Below are positions 43,204 through 52,311 of a stretch of DNA of 64,000 bases, piece by piece; the stretch's first letter is position 1, and the number at the start of each line of letters is the position of its first letter. The stretch is from Candidatus Heimdallarchaeota archaeon (GTDB lineage: Archaea; Asgardarchaeota; Heimdallarchaeia; Heimdallarchaeales; Kariarchaeaceae): assembly GCA_030149205.1 (NCBI GenBank), contig JASBSB010000007.1, forward strand, positions 62,001-126,000, written 5' to 3'. A program made the position numbers and the translations under genes. Below the pieces are notes generated by a model. The model saw only the letters and a program-made list of their open reading frames with translations, made no database searches and had not been told where the DNA came from.

Positions 43204-43767
43204 TTACATTCTGATATCAAGCAGATCCATTTTTGTCAATATCCCTATTACTTTTTCTCTTTCTTGAATAAGAACCGCATTATACTTTCTTAGCAGAGGA
43301 TTGATATCTCTCAGAGATGCATTAGGAGGGACTATTGGTAAAATTTCTCGCATACACTCCTCTACTTCAGTATCTTTAAAATCTGTGGTTGTTTGAATTC
43401 TATCAAGGAGGTCAATTGAAAGGTCATCTGTTACTGTTCCATAGACTCTTCCATTTTCTATGACAGGGATCTGAGATATCCCATATTTCTTCATTAACTT
43501 AAGTGCAGACCCAAACTTAGAATGCATTCTTACCGATATAACACTAGGTTCCATTAGCATCTTAACTTCGTGTTCATCTGATTTTACCTGTTCAAGTAGA
43601 TAGTTAAAGATGTTTACTGCAACTGTGTATGAGGGTATTTGTAGCCCACCCTCATATTTTGCGATTGCTGATTGAGTTATCCCCACAGCTTTTGAAAGCT
43701 CAGACTGAGATAATCCCAACTTTTCACGTAAGAGTTTGATATCTGAAATATCTGGGAAAATTGACAC
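43204..43767 (-). CDS. HTH (XRE-type) regulator with two CBS domains
   Basis: 187 residues from GTG 43767, about 26 bases after a minus-strand TATA element (43786-43795), so leaderless. Residues 10-60 form an XRE helix-turn-helix (LREKLGLSQSELSKAVGITQSAIAKYEGG). Residues 68-187 are two CBS motifs (MEPSVISVRMHSKFGSALKLM...GISQIPVIENGRVYGTVTDD and a second copy). CBS pairs bind adenosyl ligands, including SAM or methylthioadenosine in some archaeal proteins. Being divergent from the methionine/SAM operon, it is a strong candidate for its SAM-sensing regulator; this is an inference from location. Confidence 0.9.
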   Translation of the reverse strand: MSIFPDISDIKLLREKLGLSQSELSKAVGITQSAIAKYEGGLQIPSYTVAVNIFNYLLEQVKSDEHEVKMLMEPSVISVRMHSKFGSALKLMKKYGISQIPVIENGRVYGTVTDDLSIDLLDRIQTTTDFKDTEVEECMREILPIVPPNASLRDINPLLRKYNAVLIQEREKVIGILTKMDLLDIRM

Positions 43768-43785
43768 AATAACTAACTGAAAGCT

Positions 43786-43877
43786 GGAATATAAGTATTT
43801 TCAAGGCAAAATTCGAAGAAGTTAAAATATTCCTATTGGAATATACAATTACTATAAACATATCTACCTATATTAGA
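43786..43877. promoter_or_regulatory. Divergent promoters and operator of the methionine operon
   Basis: ATATTCC-TATT-GGAATAT (43827-43844) is an inverted repeat with perfect 7-base arms. Its half-site GGAATATA recurs at 43786-43793, overlapping the likely TATA box of the divergent HTH-CBS gene. On the plus strand CTATATTAG (43869-43877) lies about 25 bases before ATG 43898, fitting a leaderless metE transcript. The shared half-site suggests one regulator controlling both directions. Confidence 0.5.
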
Positions 43878-43897
43878 CTGGGGTTCTCTTGTCAAAT

Positions 43898-44929
43898 ATG
43901 GTGAAAGTTCGCGGTGCAATTAGTGGGAATCATCCCTTAAGTGAACAACTAATTCAAGCAATTTTAGACTTTAAATATGGAAGAAATTCCAAGGATAGGG
44001 TAAAAGAGCTATTCCAAAAAGAATTATCTGAACTCATTCAACTTCAGGAGCAATTAGGCTTTGCTAGGGTATCAACTGGTGCTTTAGGGATTGAGGATGT
44101 ATTACGTCCTTTTACAAGGACACTGGGTTCATTAAAATCATATGAGGTCATCGGGGATCTTCCAATTAATAGGTATCATTATACCAATACCTTTTATCGA
44201 CAGCCAAAATTGGTTTCTAAGTTTCCTGATGATGCATCAGTCTATAAATCAGATAAAAATGGACTATCTGATGACAATGTGTTGGCATTGAATCATCTAA
44301 AAAACAGAGAATCAAGAATTGTTGTTCCGGGTCCAGTGACATTTACAAAATTGATAGATAATTCTGAGAATGTCTATCCGTCAGAGCAAGAGCAGATATT
44401 GGAAACTGCCAAATATCTTTCAAAAGAGATCTCAAGTCTTCCAGAGAACTTTAAAGAAATTCAGTTTGATGAACCTGTTTTAGCCTGGAAAAATATTTCG
44501 AGATCGTATCGTGAGTCAATCAGAGATGCCTATACAACATTAAAATCTGCCGCTAAGTCAAGGGACCTGATAATTAACACCTATTTTGAATCCTCGGAAA
44601 ATGTTGTTCCCTTTCTTTTGGATTTGCCAGTTGATGGAGTTGGAGTTGATTTGGTTAACACAAACCTTCTGTCAATCACAGATTACTCTTTTGACAAGAA
44701 GATTTTACAGGCGGGAATCTTGGACTCTCAAAATTATAAACCCAATGTGGACGGTAGCTTGGATACCTCAGATACCAAGCTATACAGCAGGTTAACTCAA
44801 GCATTAGTTGAACTTGAACCAAAAGAGTTGATCCTAAGCAGTAACACAGGTTTGGACTATTTACCCAGAGAGATTGCAGATGCAAAGTTAAGACAATTAG
44901 GAGAGATAATAAAGGAGAGTGAAGAGTGA
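43898..44929 (+). CDS. MetE N-terminal-domain-like protein (split methionine synthase)
   Basis: 343 residues from ATG 43898 (TTG 43889 also possible). TIM-barrel protein of the cobalamin-independent methionine synthase family, similar to the N-terminal half of MetE (GFARVSTGALGIEDVLRPF, VVPGPVTFTKLI, FDEPVLAWK, LPVDGVGVDLVN, LSSNTGLDYLP). The zinc-ligand cysteines of the catalytic half are absent (NTYFESS, SSNTG), as expected for the N-domain. Encoded directly before the catalytic half with one base between them. Split metE genes are known in other archaea. Probably binds the methyl donor or stabilises the catalytic protein. Confidence 0.85.
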   Translation: MVKVRGAISGNHPLSEQLIQAILDFKYGRNSKDRVKELFQKELSELIQLQEQLGFARVSTGALGIEDVLRPFTRTLGSLKSYEVIGDLPINRYHYTNTFYRQPKLVSKFPDDASVYKSDKNGLSDDNVLALNHLKNRESRIVVPGPVTFTKLIDNSENVYPSEQEQILETAKYLSKEISSLPENFKEIQFDEPVLAWKNISRSYRESIRDAYTTLKSAAKSRDLIINTYFESSENVVPFLLDLPVDGVGVDLVNTNLLSITDYSFDKKILQAGILDSQNYKPNVDGSLDTSDTKLYSRLTQALVELEPKELILSSNTGLDYLPREIADAKLRQLGEIIKESEE

Positions 44930-44930
44930 G

Positions 44931-46097
44931 ATGTCAAATTTAGATATAGATTTCTTAACACATGAGGTGGGTTCACTTAGAAAGCCAAATGCATTCATTA
45001 AAGCTGGAAGAAACCAGAAGCTTACAGATGCTGATTTCGATGAATTTAAGGGATTTTTAAGCCTTGTTGGGGAAACTGAGGTCTCTGAGGAGCTAAAGAA
45101 CCTATTTACAAGGGTCGGACCTGAAACAGCAAACGACAAAGACCTTCACAATGAGCTTGCAAAGTGGAGGGTTTGGTATAATGTAAAATACAAGGAAAGT
45201 TCAGGAATAGACTTAATTGATGCTGGTGAATGGATAAGAAGAGAGATGTATCAGCACATTGTAGATAATGATGTTGTTAGTGGGATCAAAATGTTACAAC
45301 ATGTGAGATCCTTTGATTACAATTTTTACAAAGTTGGTGTTAACACCTCTCCAATTCAGTATGATAGATCAAAGTCAATTCATGTACAGGAGTTTAAATG
45401 GGCATCAGAAGTGGCTACCAAACCACTCAAGGTCTGTGTGACATCTTTCAACACAGTTGCTGAGTGGTCATTGAAGGGAAAGAACAACTTCGATGACTTA
45501 ATGTTTGATTTCATTGATGAAGTTTTTGTCCCAGAAACAATTAAGTTGTTGGATGCAGGAGTAAATTGGATCCAGATGGATGAACCTGCCTTGACTACCC
45601 ACCCTAAGCACGTTGACACCTTTGTTGATGGGTGGAATTATTGGGTTGATAAAATTTCAGGGCATTTAAAACCCGATACAGTTCTAGGTTTACATAACTG
45701 TTTTTCTGATTATAACCTTCTTTGGCCTATATTACCAGACATGAAGAACTTAGGTGCCATTACATTAGAATTTGCAAACAGAGACACATGGAAACTGGGA
45801 ACTGATGATGAGAGTCGTGTTGCATTTGCGGAACACAAACAGGTGTTAAAAAACCTATACGATACTGGATTTAAAGCAAAAGCTGCATTAGGTGTACTGC
45901 CTGTTCACACAGACCATGAGACCTCGCCAGAGTTGATCAGAGATAGGTTATTGTATATACAATCATTCATAGATGATCCAAAGCTTGTGTTAGCTGCTCC
46001 AGATTGTGGGTTAAGACAAAGGAGCCTTGAGGTCTCCCATAAAGTGCTAAAAAACATGTCTAAAGGTGCAGAGTTGGCAAAGAAAGAACTGGAGTAA
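44931..46097 (+). CDS. metE: Methionine synthase, cobalamin-independent type, catalytic half
   Basis: 388 residues from ATG 44931, one base after the preceding stop, with GGAGAG upstream as ribosome-binding site. The zinc site of MetE is complete: His and Cys in GLHNCF, Glu in ITLEFANRD, Cys in APDCGL. DEPALTTH is the substrate-binding loop. It transfers a methyl group to homocysteine. Archaeal core-MetE proteins can use methyl donors other than triglutamyl folate, including methylcobalamin proteins; the MetF gene downstream supports methyl-tetrahydropterin or folate as the source here. Confidence 0.92.
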   Translation: MSNLDIDFLTHEVGSLRKPNAFIKAGRNQKLTDADFDEFKGFLSLVGETEVSEELKNLFTRVGPETANDKDLHNELAKWRVWYNVKYKESSGIDLIDAGEWIRREMYQHIVDNDVVSGIKMLQHVRSFDYNFYKVGVNTSPIQYDRSKSIHVQEFKWASEVATKPLKVCVTSFNTVAEWSLKGKNNFDDLMFDFIDEVFVPETIKLLDAGVNWIQMDEPALTTHPKHVDTFVDGWNYWVDKISGHLKPDTVLGLHNCFSDYNLLWPILPDMKNLGAITLEFANRDTWKLGTDDESRVAFAEHKQVLKNLYDTGFKAKAALGVLPVHTDHETSPELIRDRLLYIQSFIDDPKLVLAAPDCGLRQRSLEVSHKVLKNMSKGAELAKKELE

Positions 46098-46101
46098 GAC
46101 A

Positions 46102-47055
46102 ATGAAAATAGGAGTTGAGATAGAACCACCAAAAGGAGCCTATACAACTCAAAAGGAGGAGAAACACTCATTTGAAGAGGAAGTCAATGCCTATAAGAAT
46201 CATGTCTCTATGATTTCAATCACCAACCGTCCAGTATTTGGATTGTCTTCCATAACTATGGCAAAACGTGTGCAGAGATTATCGATGGATGCCAACAGAG
46301 AAATTAGAATTAACCTACATTTAACAACAAGGTATTCACATTTTGACATATACAGGGAGGTGTTGGATTCTCATCGGATAGGGTTAACAGATCTACTTCC
46401 AATCTTAGGGGATCCTAGAGGTCCTAAAAATGATAAAACATACTTTGTAGATGGATTTGAGATTTTAGGTTTTGTAAACTATCTACGTAATGGGAATGCA
46501 GAATACCTATCAGACAGATTCACTGAAATGATTGAGAGAGGAGAATTCATTGAACCTCTTGATGATACTAAGTTTCGGGTAGGCTCTGTGGTGGATCTGA
46601 ATCCATACAAGGAAATAAAAGGAAAGCAAATAGAGATCAGGGAAAAACAGATCAAATTTGCCCTTAGAAAACAAGAATTAGGGGCGGATTATCTAATTTC
46701 ACAGGGAATCTTTGACACGGAACATTATTTTTCATTTTTAGAAGAATCAGGCTTAAAGATACCAATCATCCCTGGTGTCCTACCAGCCAGGTTACGGCTA
46801 ATAAATGCATTTGGTATTCCAATAAATACTCTGTTAAAGTCTAGATTAAGAGCACAATTTAGCACAGAGGATGAACAAAGGGAGGGAAATAAGATCTCAA
46901 GGGATGTGTTCAACGATCTCAAAGAAAAAGGGTGTGAAGCAGTTCACGTCTATTCTTTGGGGTCTTTAAAAAATTTTGAAGAGATCACTGGTCTTAAAGT
47001 TGGTCTTCCTAAGATCAAACTTTATGACAAATCAAAAGACCTTGGCAAAAGCTGA
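46102..47055 (+). CDS. metF: Methylenetetrahydrofolate reductase family protein
   Basis: 317 residues from ATG 46102, 4 bases after the metE stop. The family start MKIGVEIEPPKGA, then VSMISITNRPVFGLSS, INLHLTTRYSH, GLTDLLPILGDPRGP and LGADYLISQGIFD are the MTHFR barrel motifs; E in EIEPPKG is the catalytic glutamate region. Reduces methylene- to methyl-tetrahydrofolate (or the methanopterin analogue) to feed methionine synthase. Co-operonic with metE upstream and metK 19 bases downstream. Confidence 0.92.
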   Translation: MKIGVEIEPPKGAYTTQKEEKHSFEEEVNAYKNHVSMISITNRPVFGLSSITMAKRVQRLSMDANREIRINLHLTTRYSHFDIYREVLDSHRIGLTDLLPILGDPRGPKNDKTYFVDGFEILGFVNYLRNGNAEYLSDRFTEMIERGEFIEPLDDTKFRVGSVVDLNPYKEIKGKQIEIREKQIKFALRKQELGADYLISQGIFDTEHYFSFLEESGLKIPIIPGVLPARLRLINAFGIPINTLLKSRLRAQFSTEDEQREGNKISRDVFNDLKEKGCEAVHVYSLGSLKNFEEITGLKVGLPKIKLYDKSKDLGKS

Positions 47056-47074
47056 GGAAACCGGAGAGAAATAA

Positions 47075-48208
47075 ATGACAAAAACTAGCTATTTAACGTC
47101 AGAAAGCGTTACTGAGGGTCACCCAGATAAGGTCGCTGATCAGATCAGTGACGCTATTCTTGATGAGATATTAAAAGAGGACAAGGCAGCCAGAGTTGCT
47201 TGTGAAACCTTTGTAACCACAGGACTTGTTGTTATTGGAGGAGAAATCGCAACAGAGAGTTATGTGAATCTACATCAGGTTGTAAGGGATACTGTTAAAG
47301 AAATTGGTTATGTACACCCAGACATCGGATTCTTCTACAAGGATGTGGCTGTGTTAAATGTTATACATGAACAAAGTCCAGATATCGCACAGGGTGTTAT
47401 CAAGAATTCATCAGAAGAACAGGGAGCTGGAGATCAGGGATTAATGTTTGGATATGCTGTCGATCATACAGATGAGTTAATGCCACTTCCAATCAAGCTT
47501 TCACATGATTTAACAAGAAATCTTGCAAGGCTTAGAAAATCCGGAGAGTTGGATTATTTAAGACCTGATGGAAAAGCCCAGATTGCTATAAGATATAAGG
47601 ACAATGTTCCACAGGAAGCCACAAAAGTTGTGATTGCTACCCAACACACCGAATCAGTGGATCAGACAAAGATTAAGCAAGATCTTACTGAACTTCTCAT
47701 CAAACCACAATTGGGGGAATATTTCACTGATAAGACTGATGTGATTGTAAATGGTACTGGTAAATTTGTAATCGGTGGTCCACATGGTGATGCTGGATTA
47801 ACTGGAAGAAAGATTATTGTAGACACCTATGGAGGAGCAGGTTACCATGGGGGTGGTGCCTTTTCAGGCAAGGATCCTTCAAAAGTGGACAGGTCTGGGT
47901 CATATGTGAGCCGTTATATTGCTAAAAATGTGGTGGCTGCTGGTTTAGCTAAAGAATGTTCTGTTCAGATTTCTTACTCAATAGGAGTAGCAGAACCCAT
48001 TTCATTTGACGTCAAAACTTTTGGAACATCTACTGACTTGTCTGATGAAGAAATCAGAGAGAAAGTTTTGAGAAACATTGACCTTCGCCCTGGTCCCATT
48101 ATAGAGAGGTTTGATCTGAGGAGACCAATTTTTAGACAGGTTTCAAACTATGGACATTTCGGGAGGAATGACTTAGATCTTCCTTGGGAAAAGACAGACT
48201 TATTTTAG
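47075..48208 (+). CDS. metK: S-adenosylmethionine synthetase, bacterial/eukaryotic type
   Basis: 377 residues with the standard MetK motifs: [53 protein letters not shown] and [16 protein letters not shown]. Makes SAM from methionine and ATP. GGAGAG upstream of ATG 47075 is a ribosome-binding site. Most archaea use the unrelated-looking archaeal MAT (about 400 residues, different motifs); this bacterial-type gene therefore probably came by lateral transfer. Last gene of the metE-metF-metK operon. Confidence 0.97.
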   Translation: MTKTSYLTSESVTEGHPDKVADQISDAILDEILKEDKAARVACETFVTTGLVVIGGEIATESYVNLHQVVRDTVKEIGYVHPDIGFFYKDVAVLNVIHEQSPDIAQGVIKNSSEEQGAGDQGLMFGYAVDHTDELMPLPIKLSHDLTRNLARLRKSGELDYLRPDGKAQIAIRYKDNVPQEATKVVIATQHTESVDQTKIKQDLTELLIKPQLGEYFTDKTDVIVNGTGKFVIGGPHGDAGLTGRKIIVDTYGGAGYHGGGAFSGKDPSKVDRSGSYVSRYIAKNVVAAGLAKECSVQISYSIGVAEPISFDVKTFGTSTDLSDEEIREKVLRNIDLRPGPIIERFDLRRPIFRQVSNYGHFGRNDLDLPWEKTDLF

Positions 48209-48242
48209 TTTTTGCAGATAGCAATCACTAAACGCAATAATT

Positions 48243-48752
48243 TTAATGGTATATATTTGTGAGATATTGTTTCCATGGACCAACTTCTTCTTTGAAGTGG
48301 TTAGCAATAGACCTTGTAATTTGGATTAGATGGTTCAAATCATGCATTGCCCATGTCGATATTAACTCGCTTAAGGTAACCTTACCCAAAGAGGGATGAA
48401 TCCCAGTTTTATTGAGATTTTCTTTGATAGGAAGTGATTTTATAAATCCTAAATTCTTCTCTCTAAGCTCAATAAACTCTTTTAACAGAGCTTGAACTGT
48501 TGTTTTGTCATTAAGCTTGGGAATTCTGACAAAAGGCTCAAAGGATTTGTTAGCATCATCTGACAATATAATATTTATCCTTGGAACCCAGTCAGTATTC
48601 TCACCATGAATCAAATGTCCAAGAACAATTTTTGTATCCCAACTGTTATTATCTCCTCCACTTAACAATGAGTCGGGAAGTTGTGAGATTAATTCTTTGA
48701 TTGTTTTTGGGGTGTTTTGTAAGATACTGAGTGCAGAAGCGTAACTATTCAT
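48243..48752 (-). CDS. DinB-family four-helix protein, third copy
   Basis: 169 residues; a His in LGHLIHGENTDW and HxxxH in AMHDLNHLIQI form the DinB metal triad. More diverged from the tandem pair at 12.8-13.8 kb than they are from each other, and of the DinB_2 type. Convergent with metK (34 bases between stops). Function unknown. Confidence 0.87.
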   Translation of the reverse strand: MNSYASALSILQNTPKTIKELISQLPDSLLSGGDNNSWDTKIVLGHLIHGENTDWVPRINIILSDDANKSFEPFVRIPKLNDKTTVQALLKEFIELREKNLGFIKSLPIKENLNKTGIHPSLGKVTLSELISTWAMHDLNHLIQITRSIANHFKEEVGPWKQYLTNIYH

Positions 48753-48918
48753 ACATTTTCATGACCAAGGTGGATATAACCCTTTCGTGAGATGAAGCAC
48801 AAGAGACAAATGAAGTATTTTTAATTGGAAACTTTTGATTTATGGAGAAATTTCAAACCGAGCAAATGAAGTATGTTATAGATTAATCCTTAAATAACTT
48901 CTCTTGAATTTACACTTG

Positions 48919-48947
48919 ATAATTGAGAGACACTGTTTCTCAGTTAT
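48919..48947. promoter_or_regulatory. Inverted repeat upstream of the thiolase-like operon
   Basis: ATAATTGAGA (48919-48928) and TCTCAGTTAT (48938-48947) pair with one mismatch over 10 bases. A TATA-like TCTAAATAA (48952-48960) follows, about 30 bases before the ATG at 48988. The location directly upstream of the promoter fits an activator or repressor site. Confidence 0.4.
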
Positions 48948-48987
48948 TATTTCTAAATAATTGCAGATGCAATTAACAGGTGAAAGT

Positions 48988-50139
48988 ATGGAAAAAGTAG
49001 CTATAATTGGAGTTGGAGTTGAAGGCTTTAGACCTGAAATTCGAGACTTATCTTACAAAGAGATGGTTTATCAGGCAGCTGTTAAGGCCTACTCCGATGC
49101 AGATATAAATCCAAGAGAAGAGGTTGACACCTTTATCTCTTGTGAAGAGGACTTTTCTATGGGTACATCTATAACTGACGAGTACGCTCCTGATCAGTTA
49201 GGTGCAGCTCAGAGAACTGTTCATACAATTACTGGTGATGGTATTCAAGGCATTGTAGCAGCTTATATGCAAATTAAAACAGGTATGTTTGATGTAGCTG
49301 TGGTTGAAGCCCAGAGTCGATCTTCTGATATAAAAACCCATAATCAAATTCAGCATTTAGCATTTGATCCATTATATGCAAGGCAGTTTGATGCAATTTA
49401 CCACTCAGCTGGTGCATTGGAAAAGAGGATGTATACCTCTGAGTTCGGTGTATCTGAAGAGGCAATTGCGAACGTTGTTATAAAAAATCATGAAAATGCC
49501 CTTAGGAACCCAAACGCAGCATATGGTATGAGATTAAAAGAATTTGATGTATTGGAAGCTGAGATGGTGGCAAGCCCACTGAGAGATACAGAGATTTCTT
49601 CATCTGTAGATGGCTCTATAGTTGTGGTCTTAGCTAATGAAAAGGTTGTAAAAGAGAAAGATTCAAATCCAGTATGGATTAAGGGAATTAATTATGCAAC
49701 AAACTCACCAAACTTTGATACCAGAGAATGGAAGAAGGCAAAGTACGCAGAATTGAGCGCAAAAAAGGCGTATCAGATGGCTGGGATCAAAAACCCACAT
49801 GATGAAATAGATGTTTTTGAGGTGGATGATACCTATGCATTTAAGGAATTACAACATCTGGAGGGCCTAGGTCTTTTTGAATATGGAAAGGCTGCGGAAG
49901 CTTTAATGAATGGAGAATTTAGCAATAAAGGAAGTACCCCCGTAAATGTTTCTGGAGGAGTTCTTGGTATGGGAAATGCACATGATGCAAATGGTTTACA
50001 AAGAATATCAGAAATTGTAGAACAACTCAGAGGACATGCCGGTAGAAGGCAGGTCAAAGGAGCTAAGACTGGTCTCGCATTCTCTTGGAGAGGAGTTCCG
50101 ACTACAGCAGGAGCTGTGGCAATTTTGTCAAAGGAGTGA
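48988..50139 (+). CDS. Thiolase-like protein lacking the catalytic triad, subunit A
   Basis: 383 residues from ATG 48988 (AGGTGAAAG upstream). SCP2-thiolase fold, but all three catalytic positions are replaced: the nucleophile block reads TITGDGIQG, HDCF reads DDTYAF, and GHPLGATG reads GNAHDANG. It cannot be a normal thiolase. Comparable Cys-less SCP2-thiolases (Ltp2 type) act as aldolases together with a DUF35 domain, using Tyr/Asp residues. The next gene is another Cys-less thiolase-like protein and two DUF35 genes follow, so a multi-subunit complex is likely. The substrate is unknown. Confidence 0.85.
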   Translation: MEKVAIIGVGVEGFRPEIRDLSYKEMVYQAAVKAYSDADINPREEVDTFISCEEDFSMGTSITDEYAPDQLGAAQRTVHTITGDGIQGIVAAYMQIKTGMFDVAVVEAQSRSSDIKTHNQIQHLAFDPLYARQFDAIYHSAGALEKRMYTSEFGVSEEAIANVVIKNHENALRNPNAAYGMRLKEFDVLEAEMVASPLRDTEISSSVDGSIVVVLANEKVVKEKDSNPVWIKGINYATNSPNFDTREWKKAKYAELSAKKAYQMAGIKNPHDEIDVFEVDDTYAFKELQHLEGLGLFEYGKAAEALMNGEFSNKGSTPVNVSGGVLGMGNAHDANGLQRISEIVEQLRGHAGRRQVKGAKTGLAFSWRGVPTTAGAVAILSKE

Positions 50140-50144
50140 ATAAA

Positions 50145-51344
50145 ATGAAAGGAAAGAAAGTAGGAATGGTAAGTGTAGGACTTACAAAATTTATGAGACG
50201 GGCAAAGGAAACTCCTAAAGAATTAGCATATTATTCTGCGAAAATGGCTTTGGATAATGCCGGAATCACAAGAAAAGATGTAGATGGAGTAATCATAGGG
50301 TCTGCGCCTGACGCCTTTGATGGTGTTCATCAAAAGCATGAATATTTGACCGATGGGTCTGGTGGGTTCAATCTGCCAACCATGAGAGGTTATGTTGGAG
50401 GTGGAACCGGGGTTTTCTCACCAATTCAGGGGTGGTACTCAGTTGCTTCAGGTATGAACGATGTTGTTCTTATAACAACTGAGGAGAAAATGTCGACTAT
50501 TCAACCCTCTGCTCAGGCAGGTTTTCTAACAATTTTTGATAATATGATCGAGAGAAACTTAGGTCCGAACCTGGTTTGGATTTTTGCTCTTGAGATGAAA
50601 AGGTATATGGAGAAGCACGGAATTCCAAAAGAACATATAGCATCAGTTTCTGTCAAAAACAAAGGAAATGCTTTGGATCATCCCAGTGCTATGCTTGGGC
50701 AAAAGCTAACAATTGAACAGGTTATGAACTCAGAAGTTCTGGCTGATCCAGTTCATTTGTTAGACATCTCCCCAGTGGCAGATGGAGCAGTCTCATTTGT
50801 TATGATGTCAGAGGATAAAATTAAAGAATTTGGAATTCCACTTGATCAGGTAGCCTGGGTTGACGGTGTTGGTTGGAATGTTGATACAACCATCTGGACC
50901 AATCGTGACCTATACTATCCAAAGTATGTGGAAAAGGCTGCAAAGCAGGCATATAACATGGCAGGTCAAAAAGACCATTCTCCAGAGACTTTAAGAAAAT
51001 GGTTATCCTTTGCTGAACCTTATGATCCGTTCAATTATAAGGAGCTCCATCACTTGGAGGGGTTACAATTGTTCGGAAAGGGAGAAGCACCCCGAGCGGC
51101 TTTTGAGGGTGTCACTGCAAGAGATAGCGATTTTCCTGTAACACCTTCTGGAGGTTTACTTGGTGTTGGAAACCCCATTGCTGCTGCTGCTGGAATGAAG
51201 GCTGCAGAAGTGTATTTACAGCTTACCGGACAGGCAGGAAAGAGACAGATTCCAAAAGATGTAACTCGTGGATTAGCACAGGCTTGGGGAGATCTTATGC
51301 AAGTTGGTACTGTTCTTGTTATGAAAGGAGGTCAGGTGCAATAA
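50145..51344 (+). CDS. Thiolase-like protein lacking the catalytic triad, subunit B
   Basis: 399 residues from ATG 50145, 5 bases after the previous stop, with AAGGAGTG as ribosome-binding site. The thiolase fold is evident, but the nucleophile block is YVGGGTGVFSP, HDCF is replaced by YDPFNY, and GHPLGATG by GNPIAAAAG. A tyrosine sits near the former His, as in the aldolase-type relatives. The stop overlaps the ATG of the first DUF35 gene (TAATG). Probably a heteromer with subunit A. Confidence 0.85.
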   Translation: MKGKKVGMVSVGLTKFMRRAKETPKELAYYSAKMALDNAGITRKDVDGVIIGSAPDAFDGVHQKHEYLTDGSGGFNLPTMRGYVGGGTGVFSPIQGWYSVASGMNDVVLITTEEKMSTIQPSAQAGFLTIFDNMIERNLGPNLVWIFALEMKRYMEKHGIPKEHIASVSVKNKGNALDHPSAMLGQKLTIEQVMNSEVLADPVHLLDISPVADGAVSFVMMSEDKIKEFGIPLDQVAWVDGVGWNVDTTIWTNRDLYYPKYVEKAAKQAYNMAGQKDHSPETLRKWLSFAEPYDPFNYKELHHLEGLQLFGKGEAPRAAFEGVTARDSDFPVTPSGGLLGVGNPIAAAAGMKAAEVYLQLTGQAGKRQIPKDVTRGLAQAWGDLMQVGTVLVMKGGQVQ

Positions 51345-51844
51345 TGGAACTTAGAGGTACAAAACTCAGCAATGATGAATTTCTGAATAAGGTTCTTAGT
51401 GTGACATACTACCCTGAATTGGATTATGCTTGGGCCACAGGAGTTGCAATCACAAAGTTTCTGAATGGTCTCAAAGAGGGTGTCATCTATGGCACCAAAT
51501 GCAATGAATGTTCTCGAGTTGTTTGTCCACCCCGTATGTTTTGTGAGGAATGTCATACCCCTATGAATGAGTATGTGGAACTTCCCCAAACAGGAATTAT
51601 CAATACCTTCTCTTTAGCATACATCAGAACAGATGCAACCAGAAGAGACAAAGCAGAAATTCCAGCAGTAATTGACATTGATGGAACCACAATCAGTCCA
51701 TCTGGTTTCTTACATCTCATTAATGAAGATACACCTCATGACAAGGTAAAGGTCAATGCAAAGGTGAAAGCCGTCTGGAAATCTCCAGAGGAACGTAAGG
51801 GAGATATCACAGATATCAAGTATTTTGATATTATGGAGGACTAA
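51344..51844 (+). CDS. DUF35 OB-fold / zinc-ribbon protein, partner 1
   Basis: 166 residues from ATG 51344, which overlaps the preceding stop by one base (TAATG), with a strong AAAGGAGGT upstream. Zinc ribbon KCNEC...FCEEC, then OB-fold with TGIINTFSL and a long C-terminal strand region. Expected to hold CoA substrates for the thiolase-like pair. Confidence 0.9.
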   Translation: MELRGTKLSNDEFLNKVLSVTYYPELDYAWATGVAITKFLNGLKEGVIYGTKCNECSRVVCPPRMFCEECHTPMNEYVELPQTGIINTFSLAYIRTDATRRDKAEIPAVIDIDGTTISPSGFLHLINEDTPHDKVKVNAKVKAVWKSPEERKGDITDIKYFDIMED

Positions 51845-51846
51845 AC

Positions 51847-52311
51847 ATGTTACCAACAAAGAGAAATGCAAAACACAACAGTGTAAGAGAGGTAGAAGGA
51901 AGCTTTCCGATTCATTTTCATTACACAGCAGGAATTTCAACTGAAAAGTTCTTCCTTGGCTTAAAGGAAAAGAAGATCTTAGGAAACACTTGTGCAACCT
52001 GCAATTTCACATACCTACCCCCAAAAATATTTTGTGAGGATTGTTTCGCAGAATTGGGAAATGATACGTATAAAGAGGTTCCACAAACTGGTATCTTGGA
52101 AAGCTATACAGAGATCTATTATGATTTCAGAGGAGACAAGTTGGAAACACCATACTTTTTGGCACTCATTAAAGTTGATGAGACAGACACAATGTTTTAT
52201 CACAAATTGATAGATACTGAGAACCCTAAAATTGGTATGAAAGTGTCTGCTATTTGGAATGATGATCGAAAGGGCTCTATTCATGATCTAAATGGATTTA
52301 AAGGCATTTAA
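51847..52311 (+). CDS. DUF35 OB-fold / zinc-ribbon protein, partner 2
   Basis: 154 residues, 2 bases after the previous stop. Zinc ribbon TCATC...FCEDC followed by an OB-fold (TGILESYTEIYYDFRG). A second DUF35 gene in the same operon suggests that each thiolase-like subunit has its own partner. Last gene of the operon; its end meets a convergent membrane-protein gene with a 4-base overlap. Confidence 0.9.
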   Translation: MLPTKRNAKHNSVREVEGSFPIHFHYTAGISTEKFFLGLKEKKILGNTCATCNFTYLPPKIFCEDCFAELGNDTYKEVPQTGILESYTEIYYDFRGDKLETPYFLALIKVDETDTMFYHKLIDTENPKIGMKVSAIWNDDRKGSIHDLNGFKGI

